Source of the DNA: Streptomyces sp. NBC_01754
Lineage (GTDB): Bacteria; Actinomycetota; Actinomycetes; Streptomycetales; Streptomycetaceae
Direction of reading: 5' to 3'
DNA length: 64,000 nt
Assembly: GCF_035918015.1 (NCBI RefSeq)
Contig: NZ_CP109132.1
Location: forward strand, 4,154,001-4,218,000
Shown here: positions 8,673-17,482 of the stretch, piece by piece
Layout: each line of letters opens with the position of its first letter
Numbering within the stretch: the first letter of the stretch is position 1
Notes under the pieces: model-generated
Seen by the model: only the letters and a program-made list of their open reading frames with translations
Databases searched by the model: none
What the model was told of the DNA's origin: nothing
Made by a program: the position numbers and the translations under genes

Positions 8673-9452
8673 GTGACGGTGGGGAACGACGCGGTGGGCG
8701 GCGACACGGGGCTGCCGCCGAGCATCGAGGCCGCCTGGGGACTGCGCGACCGCCCGGTCAAGGGGCCCAAGCCCGGGCTGTCACTGGACCGCATCGTCAC
8801 CGCCGCCGTGGACGTGGCCGCGTCCGAAGGGCTGGGGGCCGTCTCGATGGGGCGGGTCGCCAAGGAACTGGGCGCCTCGACGATGGCGCTCTACCGCTAC
8901 GTCTCCGCGAAGGAGGAGCTGTACCTCCTGATGCAGGAGGCGGCCATGGGCACCCCGGAGCCGCTGCCCGCGCTGGAGTCGGGAGCGGGCTGGCGTGCGG
9001 CGCTCGGCGAGTGGGCATGGGCGCAGCGGCGGATGTTCCAGCGCAATCTGTGGTCGCTGCGCATCCCGATCGCGGGTCCGCCCGCCAGCCCCAACTCCGT
9101 GGCCTGGTGGGAGCAGGGGCTCCAGGCGCTGTCCGGCAGCGGGCTCCCCGGAGGCGTCAAGATCTCCGTGATCCTGCTCGTCTCCGGCTTCGTCCGCAAC
9201 GAGGCGCTGCTGATGAGCGACATCGCCGCCGCCGTCGAGGAGAAGGGCGTCCCGGCCGAGGAGGTCATGGCGCGCTGGGAGCGGACACTGCGGCGGCTCG
9301 TCGACCCCGTACGGCACCCGGCTCTGGTGCGGCTGCTGGAAACCGAGGTGATGTCCGAACCGGACGCTCCCGACCAGGAGTTCGTGTTCGGGCTGGAGCG
9401 GGTCCTCGACGGGATCGAGGTGCTCGTCCGAGGGGACGCCGACGGGGACTGA
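8673..9452 (+). CDS. TetR-family transcriptional regulator
   Basis: 259 aa from the GTG at 8673, chosen because GAGAGG lies 8 bp upstream; a GTG at 8637 would add 12 residues without a visible ribosome site. The helix-turn-helix is near residues 35-75 (ASEGLGAVSMGRVAKELGASTMALYRYVSAKEEL split over two helices), followed by a TetR_C-like all-helical ligand domain. It probably represses the divergent ABC exporter operon. Confidence 0.85.
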   Translation: MTVGNDAVGGDTGLPPSIEAAWGLRDRPVKGPKPGLSLDRIVTAAVDVAASEGLGAVSMGRVAKELGASTMALYRYVSAKEELYLLMQEAAMGTPEPLPALESGAGWRAALGEWAWAQRRMFQRNLWSLRIPIAGPPASPNSVAWWEQGLQALSGSGLPGGVKISVILLVSGFVRNEALLMSDIAAAVEEKGVPAEEVMARWERTLRRLVDPVRHPALVRLLETEVMSEPDAPDQEFVFGLERVLDGIEVLVRGDADGD

Positions 9453-9773
9453 GGGCGGGGAGGTGGCGCGGGGGGCGACCTCAGTCGCCGTGCGGCCGTC
9501 CGCGAAAGCCCCGGACGCCATGAGGCCGTCCGCGAAGCCTCACCGGTGCGCGGACGGCCGGGACAGCCGGCGGGAAGCGGAGCCGGATGTCCGCCTTTCC
9601 GGACGCCTGGACGTGCTGAGCGGGTCCGGTCCCGGGTTCCGGCCTGAGGAGTCGATCACGCGAGGGCCGCCGAAGGCCCTTGCGGAGAACGGCCTCTTGC
9701 CTGGATTCGGACATCCTCGGCGGGAGTCCGATCCCGATCTGCGCGGCGGCGCCCGCTGTGCCGTGGAGACCAC
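9453..9773. other. Gene-free interval holding a hairpin
   Basis: No convincing gene is seen. The block GGCCGTCCGCG occurs at 9494-9504 and 9524-9534, and its reverse complement at 9549-9559. The interval separates the TetR gene from the convergent aminoglycoside-phosphotransferase-like gene. Confidence 0.6.
9524..9559. terminator. Hairpin between convergent genes
   Basis: A perfect 11-bp stem GGCCGTCCGCG / CGCGGACGGCC with a 14-nt loop lies 71 bp after the TetR stop codon. There is no T-tract, as is common in Streptomyces. Confidence 0.5.
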
Positions 9774-10682
9774 TCAACGCGTGGCGGCGTCGGCGAGGAT
9801 CGCCTGAAGCCGTGCTCGGCACTCGGCGACGAAGGCGGGGAAGGTGTCCCAGTAGTAGGAGATCCCGCTGACGCCCACCGCGACCGCCCAGGCACGGGCG
9901 CGTGTCCAGACCGGATCGTCGAGGCCCAGGGTGTCCCAGTAGGCCTGTCGGGCTCGTGGCGGCAAGTCCCAGACCGTCGAGTGCTCGGCGTCGGGGAAGC
10001 CGACCGAGAGTGCTCCGAAGTCGATGACCGCGTGGAGTCCGCCTCCCCGGACCAGGAGGTTGGTCGGCTTGAGGTCGCCGTGGAGCCACACCCGGGGCCC
10101 GGAGGGTTCGGGCAGCGTGAGCGCGGCTCGCCACAACTGTTCCAGGGCGTCGACGTCGAGTTCGGAACCCACCGTGGTACGGCAGTCGTCGAGGCATCCG
10201 GTGATCCACCGGTCGCACGGTTCCAGGGTGCCTCCGCGGTACCAGCTGAGGTCGTCCGTCCGGGTCGCTCCCATGAGGTCGACGCGGTGGAGTTCCCTCA
10301 CGACCGACGCCAGGCCGGCCCCGAAAGCGGGCCAGTCCCGGACGGTGTCCGGGCCGGCCTCGTCACCGTCGATCCAGCGGTGGACCGACCAGACCAGCGG
10401 GAAGGCGTCGGTGGGCGTCCCGGCGTGGACCGGTTCGGGAATCGGGAAGGAGAGGAGGGGCGCCAGGCGGGGAAGCCACTCCTGCTCCTTGCGCAGGGAC
10501 CGCGCGCTGCCGGCGGTTCGGGGAAGTCGCACGAGCAGGTCGTCGCCCAACCGGTACATGGTGTTGTCCGTACCCGCGCCCGCGGGCGACAACGGCAGGT
10601 CGGCCCACTGCGGGCGCTGTGCCGTCAGCAGCGACCGGACCAGCGTCTCGTCGACCGGGATCTCGTTCTCGTGAAGCGTCAC
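9774..10682 (-). CDS. Aminoglycoside phosphotransferase (APH)-family kinase
   Basis: 302 aa from the GTG at 10682. It has the APH/choline-kinase fold: an N-lobe with DNTMYRLGDDLLVRLPR (nucleotide-binding strand and lysine-equivalent region), the Brenner motif WLHGDLKPTNLLV and the metal-binding VIDFGALSVGFP. Such kinases phosphorylate aminoglycosides or other small alcohols/amines, or act as housekeeping kinases; which applies here is not visible. It reads toward the TetR gene and follows a GNAT gene on the same strand after a 220-bp gap. Confidence 0.88.
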   Translation of the reverse strand: MTLHENEIPVDETLVRSLLTAQRPQWADLPLSPAGAGTDNTMYRLGDDLLVRLPRTAGSARSLRKEQEWLPRLAPLLSFPIPEPVHAGTPTDAFPLVWSVHRWIDGDEAGPDTVRDWPAFGAGLASVVRELHRVDLMGATRTDDLSWYRGGTLEPCDRWITGCLDDCRTTVGSELDVDALEQLWRAALTLPEPSGPRVWLHGDLKPTNLLVRGGGLHAVIDFGALSVGFPDAEHSTVWDLPPRARQAYWDTLGLDDPVWTRARAWAVAVGVSGISYYWDTFPAFVAECRARLQAILADAATR

Positions 10683-10902
10683 GCGGGAAGTCTCGTCCTG
10701 GACGCAACGGGAATCCACTCCTTTCCGGTTCCCCTTCCACCGCACCCCGTCCATGTCCGCCGCCGTGCGGATCCACGGGGGAACGAGGCGGACGGATCTA
10801 CGGGGGATCGAGCGGGTCGAACGGCACGGAGCCCCTCGTCCGGGTGATGACACGGCCCGGCGGGCTCCCCGCAGCCGGCTCCCGACCGGCTTCCGGTGCG
10901 GC

Positions 10903-11763
10903 TCACGAGAAGCCGTACACCGCCCAGTCTGCGAGCGTGCGATAGCCGAGGCCCTGGTAGAGGGCGTTGCTGCTGGGGTTGGACAGGTCCGCGAACAGGA
11001 CGACGTCCCTCGCGCCCGCGGCCAGCGCGGCCCGGCTCACCTCCGCCGTGACGGCGCCCGCGTAGCCGCGGCCGCGCAGGTGGGCCGGGGTGTGGACGAT
11101 GTCCACCTGGACCTGTCCACCGATCACCGGGTTCATGCCCGCGACGGAGACGGGGGTGCCGTCTGGGGTCTCCCACAGCGTGTAGCGCTTGTCCGCGTAG
11201 CGGGTGCCGGCCCATGTGCCGGCGTTGATGGTGACGTCCTCCCCGACCGCCCTGGCGAACTCGCCGCACCAGTACATGACGTGTTCGAGATCCTGCTCGC
11301 CCAGGACCCGGCCTCGGCCGGCCGGTGGCGGCTGCGGTGGGGTGAGCGTGCCGAGGCGGTACAGGCGGAGCCGGGTGTCGCGGAGTTCCGGGGTCGCACC
11401 GGTGTGCTGCTGCCAGGCCTCGGCGAAAGCGGTGGCCGAGCCGTGGTCCGCGCTGACGGAGGGGAGGGAGTACCCGAGGCCGGCCAGGCGGGCGGCGAGG
11501 GAGTCGGCCTGCTCGGGCGTGAGCGGTGACAGGCCGAGGCCACGGGGCGGGAGGCGGTAGAAGGTGGCGTGGACCTCGCCTGCCCGCTCCAGCACGCCGA
11601 AGACAGGGGCTTCGCCCCCGAAGGCCTCCGCTCCGCGCGCTCGTACTCTCTCGGCCCAGGTCAGCTGCATGACGTGCGGGCCGGGCCGGGAGCGCAGGAA
11701 GTCCCCGGCTCGGGCGAGGAAGTCGTCGACGTCTTCGGTGAGGCGCCAGTCATCCGGTTGCAT
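10903..11763 (-). CDS. GNAT-family N-acetyltransferase
   Basis: 286 aa. The C-terminal half contains the GNAT core: beta strand 'QVQVDIVHTPAHLRGRGYAGAV' with the acetyl-CoA pyrophosphate loop R-G-R-G-Y-A, then 'VVLFADLSNPSSNALYQGLGYR'. The N-terminal half looks like a degenerate GNAT repeat, a common two-domain arrangement. Substrate unknown. It lies in a species-variable region. Confidence 0.85.
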   Translation of the reverse strand: MQPDDWRLTEDVDDFLARAGDFLRSRPGPHVMQLTWAERVRARGAEAFGGEAPVFGVLERAGEVHATFYRLPPRGLGLSPLTPEQADSLAARLAGLGYSLPSVSADHGSATAFAEAWQQHTGATPELRDTRLRLYRLGTLTPPQPPPAGRGRVLGEQDLEHVMYWCGEFARAVGEDVTINAGTWAGTRYADKRYTLWETPDGTPVSVAGMNPVIGGQVQVDIVHTPAHLRGRGYAGAVTAEVSRAALAAGARDVVLFADLSNPSSNALYQGLGYRTLADWAVYGFS

Positions 11764-12500
11764 GCCTCATGATGTCCCACGCCGCGGAACCGCCCGACGG
11801 TTTTCCACCAGGGTGAGGAAGCCGACGGCGGGCCGTAGGGCCGGACCGGGCTCGGCCCCGCGTCCTGGTTCGGCCGCCGGGCCCGAACGGAGAACGGCGG
11901 CAGGGCGCCAGGTGCGGGGTGCCGGCACGAGCCTCCTGCACCGCCCTCTGCACCGTCCGCTGTGCCGCCCCTTGCGCCGTCCCCCTGCGCCCGGGCCTCG
12001 CCGAGAAGCACGGTCGGGAACCACCCACCCCAACGCCCCCGCGCGAACGGTGGTTTCGGAGCCGCGCCTCCCAGGGGGTTGCCAGGTTGGCCCCGATGTT
12101 CCTCTTCCGTGCACAGGTATCGGCCGACCGTGCTCACAGGCCGTGGTCTCCGCTGTCCATGCACCGCGTCGAGCGCCTCTGGCCGAGCGCCCTCTCCGAG
12201 GAACATGATCAGCCTTCGTCGTCCCTGACGCCGTCGCACGTGGCCGTCCTGCGGACCCCCTACGCGTGCCGGACGTTCGGTGCCGCCCTGTTGGGCCGGC
12301 TGTCTCCTTCACGACCTCGCGGGGCGGTACTTCAGTGGTCCTGCTCGGAGCCGTAGCCCGCTGCCCGTACCCAGGCGGGCGCCTGGGTCAACAGCGGTCT
12401 CAACGCCGGTTCGGCGGGGGCCCGGCCGCGACGGGATGGCTGGTGGCCGCGTACCCCTGTCCTTGTGCTTCGCGCTCCCGGTCTGGTACGCCTCGCGTCT
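11764..12500. other. Gene-free interval of 0.7 kb
   Basis: Open frames here lack domain-like composition and overlap each other on both strands, so I call no gene. A 9-bp perfect hairpin (ACCCAGGCG / CGCCTGGGT, 12369-12388) lies about 110 bp beyond the 3' end of the minus-strand hydrolase gene. The rest shows nothing recognisable. Confidence 0.55.
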
Positions 12501-13304
12501 CTACACAGATGGGCCGCCGAGAAATCGGGATATCAGGCCGTGCACGATGTCTGGTTGCTCCAGGTGCAGGTCATGACGGGTATCGCAAATGCTGACGGAC
12601 ATGGTCGGGACGCGGCGGCGCATCAGTTCATCGACCCGTGCGGGCGAGATGAAGCTCGACTGGGCCAGCATGAGCAGAGTGGGGCAGGTGACGCGCTCCC
12701 ACTCGTGCGCAAAGGACTGCTGGGCGGCGTCCGCCACGGACTGGACCATCACGTCCCGGTCGAAGCGGGGCCACCATTGCCCACCGCGTTCCTCCAAGCC
12801 ATCCGCCCAGCCCACGCCGATGGCTCCGCCGCCGAAGAACCGGACCGCGGCATCGCGTGAGGGGAAGGATGCGGGCCAAGAGTCGAACCACCGGCGGATA
12901 TGAGTCGGCCATTCGGGGTCGGGACCGCTCACGTCCGCTTCGATGGCCACCAGCGCGCGGACCAACTCAGGATGTCTCGCGGCGGTGAGGATGGCCGCGT
13001 GTCCGCCCATCGACTGTCCGACAAGGACGACGCGCTCCAGGCCCAGTTGGTCCGCCACGGCGACGACGTCTTCGACGAAGGCATCCCTGGATACGTCGGA
13101 AGGGTAGCGGTCGCTGGCGCCTTGACCGCGTTGGTCGACCGCGACCACCCGATACGCCGAGCTCAGGGGGCCTGCGAGTGCATCCCACTCACCCGCATGG
13201 CCGGCCAGCCCGTGCAGCAGCACCAGGGCCGGCCCGTCTCCACCCCAGTCCCGGCATGCGAGCCGCACGCCTTCCCGCTCAACCACACGCTCGGTCCAAG
13301 TCAT
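12501..13304 (-). CDS. Alpha/beta hydrolase
   Basis: 267 aa from the ATG at 13304. Oxyanion-hole motif LLHGLAGHAGEW, nucleophile elbow VGQSMGGHA and the catalytic histidine in DTRHDLHLEQP are present in order, giving a complete Ser-His-acid set. The family covers esterases, lipases and epoxide hydrolases; specificity cannot be told. It is divergent from a second alpha/beta hydrolase gene. Confidence 0.9.
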   Translation of the reverse strand: MTWTERVVEREGVRLACRDWGGDGPALVLLHGLAGHAGEWDALAGPLSSAYRVVAVDQRGQGASDRYPSDVSRDAFVEDVVAVADQLGLERVVLVGQSMGGHAAILTAARHPELVRALVAIEADVSGPDPEWPTHIRRWFDSWPASFPSRDAAVRFFGGGAIGVGWADGLEERGGQWWPRFDRDVMVQSVADAAQQSFAHEWERVTCPTLLMLAQSSFISPARVDELMRRRVPTMSVSICDTRHDLHLEQPDIVHGLISRFLGGPSV

Positions 13305-13512
13305 CGCGGCACCCTGGCGCGCAGAGTTCTTCCCCCGACACCTCCGCGAAGCCGCCGCCCCAGGGCCGTACCGGGTACCGGAGCGTGGAGCGTGATAGAG
13401 GGTCACTACGTTTCTCGGTATGAGAGGCACGGTGCTCGTGGTGACTTCCCTGTCTCGGCTTTGTCCACGAGAACGGCCCTCTCTGTCAGCCCTGACGGCA
13501 CAATAAGGGGCT

Positions 13513-14388
13513 ATGGACTACGGCGTGAGGGAACCGGCGCGGCTCGGACAGACCCGGATACCGGACGGTCGGCTCCTGGGCTGGGCGGAATGGGGACCCG
13601 CCGACGGCACTCCGGTGCTGCTGTGCCCGGGCGCCGCCACCAGCAGGTGGCTCGGCTTCGGCGGCGGCGTCGTCGACTCGGCCGGGATCCGGCTCATCAG
13701 CGTGGACCGGCCCGGCCTCGGCGCCTCAGACCCGGCCCCCGGCCGTTCCCTGACCAGTTGGGTCACCGACATCCGGCACCTCATCCAGGAGCGGGCCCTG
13801 AACGCACCGTCGGCGGTGGGATTTTCGCAGGGGGCACCGTTCGCCCTCGCTCTGGCGGCAAACCGTCTGGTGAACGCGGTGGCCGTGGTGTCCGGCAGCG
13901 ACGAACTCGCCCACCCCCGCTTCGCCCACTCGCTGACCCCGCAGGTCAAGAACATGGTGGACGCCGTCGCAGCCGACCCCTATGCCGCTGCGGCCTCCTT
14001 CGCCGGCTTCGGCAGCGCCGACACGCTGTGGGATTTGATCATCACGACAAGCCCGGAGATCGATCGCGCTGTCTACACCGACCCGGTCTTCCAGCACTCC
14101 TTCCGACGCGCGATGGACGAGGCATTCAGCCAAGGCCCAGCAGGCTATGCCCGCGACACCGCTCTCGCGATGGGCCGCTGGCCATTCGACCCCGCCGCCG
14201 TCGCCGTCCCGGTCGACCTTTGGTACGGACAGCAGGACACCAGTCCGGCCCACTCTCCGGACCTGGGCGAATCACTCACCCGGATGATCCCGACGGCGGC
14301 CCGGCACCTGCTTCCCGACGCCGCGGGCTCCCTGCTCTGGACACACGCCGAAGCCGTCCTCCGCACCTTGCTGGGCCGCGCCCGGTGA
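13513..14388 (+). CDS. Alpha/beta hydrolase
   Basis: 291 aa. It has the strand-loop LLCPGAATSRW in place of an HG oxyanion motif, SVDRPGLGASDPAPG, the nucleophile elbow VGFSQGAPFA and a late WYGQQDTSPA acid strand. The usual C-terminal catalytic histidine is less obvious: HLLPD and WTHAEAV are candidates. It is divergent from the other hydrolase and may have arisen separately, since the two share little beyond the fold. Confidence 0.85.
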   Translation: MDYGVREPARLGQTRIPDGRLLGWAEWGPADGTPVLLCPGAATSRWLGFGGGVVDSAGIRLISVDRPGLGASDPAPGRSLTSWVTDIRHLIQERALNAPSAVGFSQGAPFALALAANRLVNAVAVVSGSDELAHPRFAHSLTPQVKNMVDAVAADPYAAAASFAGFGSADTLWDLIITTSPEIDRAVYTDPVFQHSFRRAMDEAFSQGPAGYARDTALAMGRWPFDPAAVAVPVDLWYGQQDTSPAHSPDLGESLTRMIPTAARHLLPDAAGSLLWTHAEAVLRTLLGRAR

Positions 14389-14616
14389 CGAGGGTGCAAC
14401 CCAGCAGTCCAGCTGCGACCGACTCGCTGCACTGAGAATCGAACGGAGCCCTGCGCCCGGTGCCTCCCGGATCGCTGGACGTCTGCTGCTCTTAGTGGAC
14501 GGTTTGAGAGGTTGTGACCGTTACTTGCCCTGAAGGGCACTCCGCAGGGATTGCGTCAAGGTGCTGTCCGTTACCGTCCGTTGCTTTCCGCCGGGGCGGC
14601 GGGCGATAATCGGCCT

Positions 14617-15024
14617 GTGGACTGGTTGGAGCGAGCTCGAGCTGCGGAGCAACTTCAGGACCGGGACGCAGCGATCGCGCTGGTAAGCGCCCATGCCGAG
14701 TGCTTCTCCGACGATCCGGACAGGCACGACAATCATCTGTGGCACATGGATCTGCTGGTCCGAGCGGAACGGAATCCAGAACTTACGGAGCTCGCCCTCA
14801 CGGATCGCCACGCACTTCGGAGACTCAACAGGTCGCTTCGGGAGCGAGGTATGGAGTCCGCACTGCGCGAGCGCGCCGAAGACGGTGACCGTGACGCCCT
14901 GTACGTCCTTGTTCGGCTGATGTGCGAGACGGGGCGGATGCATGAAGCCCAGAAGGTGGTCCAAGACATCGACCCGGAGAACAAGTACGCACACCAGATT
15001 GTGGCCAGTGATTGCTGGCCATAG
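14617..15024 (+). CDS. Conserved hypothetical protein (helical)
   Basis: 135 aa from the GTG at 14617. The sequence MDWLERARAAEQLQDRDAAIALVSAHA is alpha-helical with TPR-like spacing, and the C terminus (GRMHEAQKVVQDIDPENKYAHQ) keeps that pattern. No catalytic motif is visible. It ends next to gene debris on the opposite strand. Function unknown. Confidence 0.75.
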   Translation: MDWLERARAAEQLQDRDAAIALVSAHAECFSDDPDRHDNHLWHMDLLVRAERNPELTELALTDRHALRRLNRSLRERGMESALRERAEDGDRDALYVLVRLMCETGRMHEAQKVVQDIDPENKYAHQIVASDCWP

Positions 15025-15032
15025 GTGTCCGG

Positions 15033-15435
15033 CTATGGCCTTATTGCGAAGATGCCGGTGACGACCTCGGTGAGGATGTCGAGCTTGACCAGGCGTTTCA
15101 GCTTGGCTCGGGTGCCTTTGACGTTCTTCGGCACCATCTCGTGGCCCAGGGCTTGGCAGACGTCCCTGGCCCGTTGTGGTCCGGTCGCGTGCTTGAAGGC
15201 GTCGAGGATGCGGGGTGGTCCGCCTGGTGGTTGCGGGTGCCTTCCGGGTATGGCTGAACCAGCACTCCGAGCGTGTACGCGAGACCTGCGTGGCGTTCAT
15301 CCGCCGGTCCATCGCCTGGTAGTCCCTGGTCGGCATGTCGACCAGGCCGAGCAACGGCAGGTGGTGGTCGAGGAGGGCGTCGCCGCCGAAGCGGCGGGCC
15401 ACCTCGGCGTAGGCGTGGCTGTCCGTCATGGTGCG
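15033..15435 (-). pseudogene. Broken gene remnant with C-terminal winged-helix-like segment
   Basis: Read on the minus strand, one frame holds VARRFGGDALLDHHLPLLGLVDMPTRDYQAMDRRMNATQ (two stretches, about 15428-15290). A different frame holds DAFKHATGPQRARDVCQALG and VPKNVKGTRAKLKRLVKLDILTEV, ending at a stop at 15033. The second part reads like the winged-helix tail found in many Streptomyces accessory proteins. The two halves are separated by a frame change, so this is decaying DNA. The original product is unknown. Confidence 0.5.
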
Positions 15436-15534
15436 GTCCCGGAGGAAGTTCACTGGGCGAACTCGTCCTCCAGCTCGTCGAGATCGCCCGCAGCCACGAG
15501 CGCACGGTGATGTCCAACGAGCACAACGCTCCCT

Positions 15535-15710
15535 GGCCTTCCCGGCCCAGCGCCCCGGAAGGCCGCTGACCAACCGACGGCTCACAAGGAGACTCCACAA
15601 CATCGGCCTCCCCTCCTGGGCCGCACGATGCGCCGCCTGCTCGACCTCTTGCATCCAGATGCCGTCAGCCGTCCTCCAACGGCTTCTCGGGGTCAGCGCC
15701 TTCGGCCGCC
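15535..15710 (+). pseudogene. Possible tyrosine-recombinase-like C-terminal fragment
   Basis: The plus strand encodes PLTNRRLTRRLHNIGLPSWAARC followed by LQRLLG. From memory this resembles the C-terminal region of streptomycete integrase-like proteins (a helix rich in R/L, an alanine-rich helix, then 'LARxLGI'). No start, no catalytic tyrosine and no upstream domain remain. The resemblance is weak and the call is tentative. Confidence 0.3.
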
Positions 15711-15782
15711 GAACGGTGGGCAGCCGGGGCCGTCGGAACCGCGCACGCAGCCGAGGTGGCCCGCCGTTCGGGTACGTGGGAG

Positions 15783-16016
15783 TCATGCAGGAAGAAGTTG
15801 GACGACCCCCACCCACGGGAAGTCGCCCGTCTTGTGGGTCGCGCGAACGCTCCAGCGTCCTGCGGGCACAGAAATCTGGGCCTGCTCCGGCAGACGTCCC
15901 CCGTCCGGGTACTCCACGGCGAGGTCCGCTCCGGCTACGGCGGAGTCCAGGAGAACCGCCGACCCATCGGTCTCCCACACTCCGCAGTTCTCCCAGTCGG
16001 TGGCGGGGGCGTCCAA
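15783..16016 (-). CDS. Short Imm21-like protein or C-terminal remnant
   Basis: 77 aa from a TTG at 16016 with GGAAGG about 8 bp upstream; an in-frame TTG at 16034 is also possible. The sequence DGSAVLLDSAVAGADL and ISVPAGRWSVRAT then WVGVVQLLPA resembles the C-terminal half of Imm21-type polymorphic-toxin immunity proteins. At this size it is either a trimmed immunity domain or what is left of one. It starts 26 bp after the stop of the 99-aa gene upstream on the same strand. Confidence 0.5.
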   Translation of the reverse strand: MDAPATDWENCGVWETDGSAVLLDSAVAGADLAVEYPDGGRLPEQAQISVPAGRWSVRATHKTGDFPWVGVVQLLPA

Positions 16017-16041
16017 GGCGGCCCTTCCGGCCAAGAAGCAG

Positions 16042-16341
16042 TCAGTGCCGGAAGCGGGCGGTCTCTCCGTCGATCCTGAGCAGAAAGTCTGTGATGGGGT
16101 CGCCACCTCCGTCGGGTACGAGAATGAGCGCCTCATCCTGGATCGCCGCGTCGGCTGCCAGGGCGGCCTCTTCGTCACCGCGAACCCATGCATCCCGCGA
16201 GACGGCGAAAAGAGGGCGGAGGTCGTCCCAAGCGGGAGCGGGCTCGAAGCGGCAGTCCGACCAGAACATGTCGATCTCCTCGAGGGTCAATGTCCCTACG
16301 AGGCGATCTTTCTGCCTGAGCTGCCAGCTCTTCTCTGCCAT
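16042..16341 (-). CDS. Hypothetical protein, 99 aa
   Basis: Starts MAEKSWQLRQKDRLVGTLTL with a GGGAGAG ribosome site in front of the ATG at 16341. The protein is acidic, with a helix 'EEAALAADAAIQDEALILV' and the end ITDFLLRIDGETARFRH. The pattern is that of small streptomycete proteins found beside immunity-like genes. No motif gives a function. The frame is open upstream as well, but the ribosome site supports this start. Confidence 0.7.
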   Translation of the reverse strand: MAEKSWQLRQKDRLVGTLTLEEIDMFWSDCRFEPAPAWDDLRPLFAVSRDAWVRGDEEAALAADAAIQDEALILVPDGGGDPITDFLLRIDGETARFRH

Positions 16342-16649
16342 GTCACTCTCTCCCTTGATGCGAAGGGCACTCCAGCGCCCCGGCGGCAGATGGATACGCC
16401 GCATGGATGGGTCGACCTCAGCGATCTGCTCGGCCATCACATCACCGACACGGACGTCCCCGTCTGGCGCTGCCGCCGGCAGTTCGGAGTCGTGAGTCAG
16501 TCCTCGTTCCGGGAGAGCCCGGATCGCAAGCCATCGTGCTGCCCAACGAGCGGGAGCCGACCACGCATTCGTTGTCCTTGTCACGGACAGCCGCTTTCAC
16601 AAGGAGTGTTGGCTGCAAGCGGGCGTCCGAGCCCGCGAGCCGGGCAAGT
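16342..16649. other. Interval with an in-frame immunity-like fragment
   Basis: No complete gene. On the minus strand, in frame with the 99-aa protein downstream, a stretch reads DSELPAAAPDGDVRVGDV and RRIHLPPGRWSALRIKGE. The 'HLPPGRWSALRI' part parallels 'ISVPAGRWSVRAT' of the short Imm21-like protein at 15783-16016, so this may be a second copy of the same kind of domain end. Confidence 0.4.
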
Positions 16650-17153
16650 TCAGGGCTGCGCGGCCCGGACCGCTAGATACCGGCTGAAGGCTTCGTGGCT
16701 GTCGGGGGTGAAGCGCCACTCCAGCAGGGCTGACCGCAGCTCCGGCTCCGTCAGCCAGCCATGCCAGGCGACCTCATCGGGATCGGGGACCACGGCTTCC
16801 GGCACCAAGGCTTTGTGCACGCCGAGCCAGTGAGGGCTCAGACCGCTGCGGTTGAGGAACGTGAACAGCAAGCGCGGCAGCACACGAATGCCCGGTTCTT
16901 CGACCAACTCCCGCGCAGCGGCCTGTTCATAGGACTCATTGACATTCACGGCGCCACCGACCACGACCTCGTAGAGTCCGGGGAAGCGTGACAGCTGCTC
17001 AGACCGCCGGTGGACGAGGATCAGCCCATGCTCATCACGACACACCGTCACAGCGACCCGGTGCAGCCAACTCTCCCGGATGGCTTGCCGTCGGCTGACC
17101 ACCACCTCCATCACACGATCTCGATGGTCGACACGCTCCACCAGTTCGTCCAC
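16650..17153 (-). CDS. NUDIX hydrolase
   Basis: 167 aa from the GTG at 17153. A complete Nudix box GAVNVNESYEQAAARELVEE-PGI fits Gx5Ex7REUxEExGU. The N-terminal VDELVERVDHRDRVMEVV and 'RESWLHRVAVTVCRDE' identify the subgroup related to isopentenyl-diphosphate isomerase-like Nudix proteins. It would hydrolyse a nucleoside-diphosphate-linked or similar substrate. An in-frame ATG at 17264 would add 37 residues that begin MSTTPIRVRPPGAGA; that segment also occurs at the other edge of the island and is probably not native to this protein. Confidence 0.87.
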   Translation of the reverse strand: MDELVERVDHRDRVMEVVVSRRQAIRESWLHRVAVTVCRDEHGLILVHRRSEQLSRFPGLYEVVVGGAVNVNESYEQAAARELVEEPGIRVLPRLLFTFLNRSGLSPHWLGVHKALVPEAVVPDPDEVAWHGWLTEPELRSALLEWRFTPDSHEAFSRYLAVRAAQP

Positions 17154-17220
17154 GACGCACACCCTGGCAGAGCCCACTGACAACGCCGCTTCCCGGCGAC
17201 CGGTGGAGAGCGTCCCGAGA

Positions 17221-17284
17221 GCACCTGCGCCAGGAGGCCGGACGCGGATAGGTGTCGTGCTCATACGACACCTGTCGTGCGCAG
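17221..17284 (-). repeat. Island-edge module, left copy
   Basis: Positions 17221-17249 match 33939-33967 at 27 of 29 bases, and 17263-17284 match 33987-34008 at 20 of 22. The spacer is 13 bp here and 19 bp on the right. On the minus strand it encodes the start MSTTPIRVRPPGAGA preceded by a palindrome ACGACACCTGTCGT (17265-17278). Confidence 0.75.
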
Positions 17285-17434
17285 GCTCGCTGTTCGATGA
17301 GACAGAGCGCGCTAGTTGTCGTCAACCCAGCACCTTGACCAGGGGGTTTCTGGACCGCTGAGCACGACAACTGTCGTCAGATTCGCATCGTTCTTGGCGT
17401 GTACCGCGCTTATTGCAAGCAAGTTGTCGACAAC
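17250..17434. promoter_or_regulatory. Cluster of ACGACA-NN-TGTCGT-type palindromes (possible transposon left end)
   Basis: Palindromic sites recur in 185 bp: AGGTGTCGT/ACGACACCT (17250-17273), ACGACACCTGTCGT (17265-17278), ACGACAACTGTCGT (17364-17377) and GTTGTCGACAAC (17423-17434). Tn7-like ends carry repeated TnsB sites near the terminus, and these precede tnsA directly, so they are candidates. They could equally be operators. Confidence 0.45.
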
Positions 17435-17482
17435 TCCGAAGATCACCGACTCCCGGGAAGGGGGTGCCGCTTGTCTGGGCAC

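Noticed and set aside
9463..9807. Plus-strand open frame between the TetR and kinase genes
   Set aside because: No ribosome site, no domain character, and it runs through the hairpin and into the end of the opposite-strand kinase gene.
11767..12312. Several overlapping open frames in the 0.7-kb gap
   Set aside because: All are Arg/Gly/Pro-rich translations without conserved blocks, present on both strands at once.
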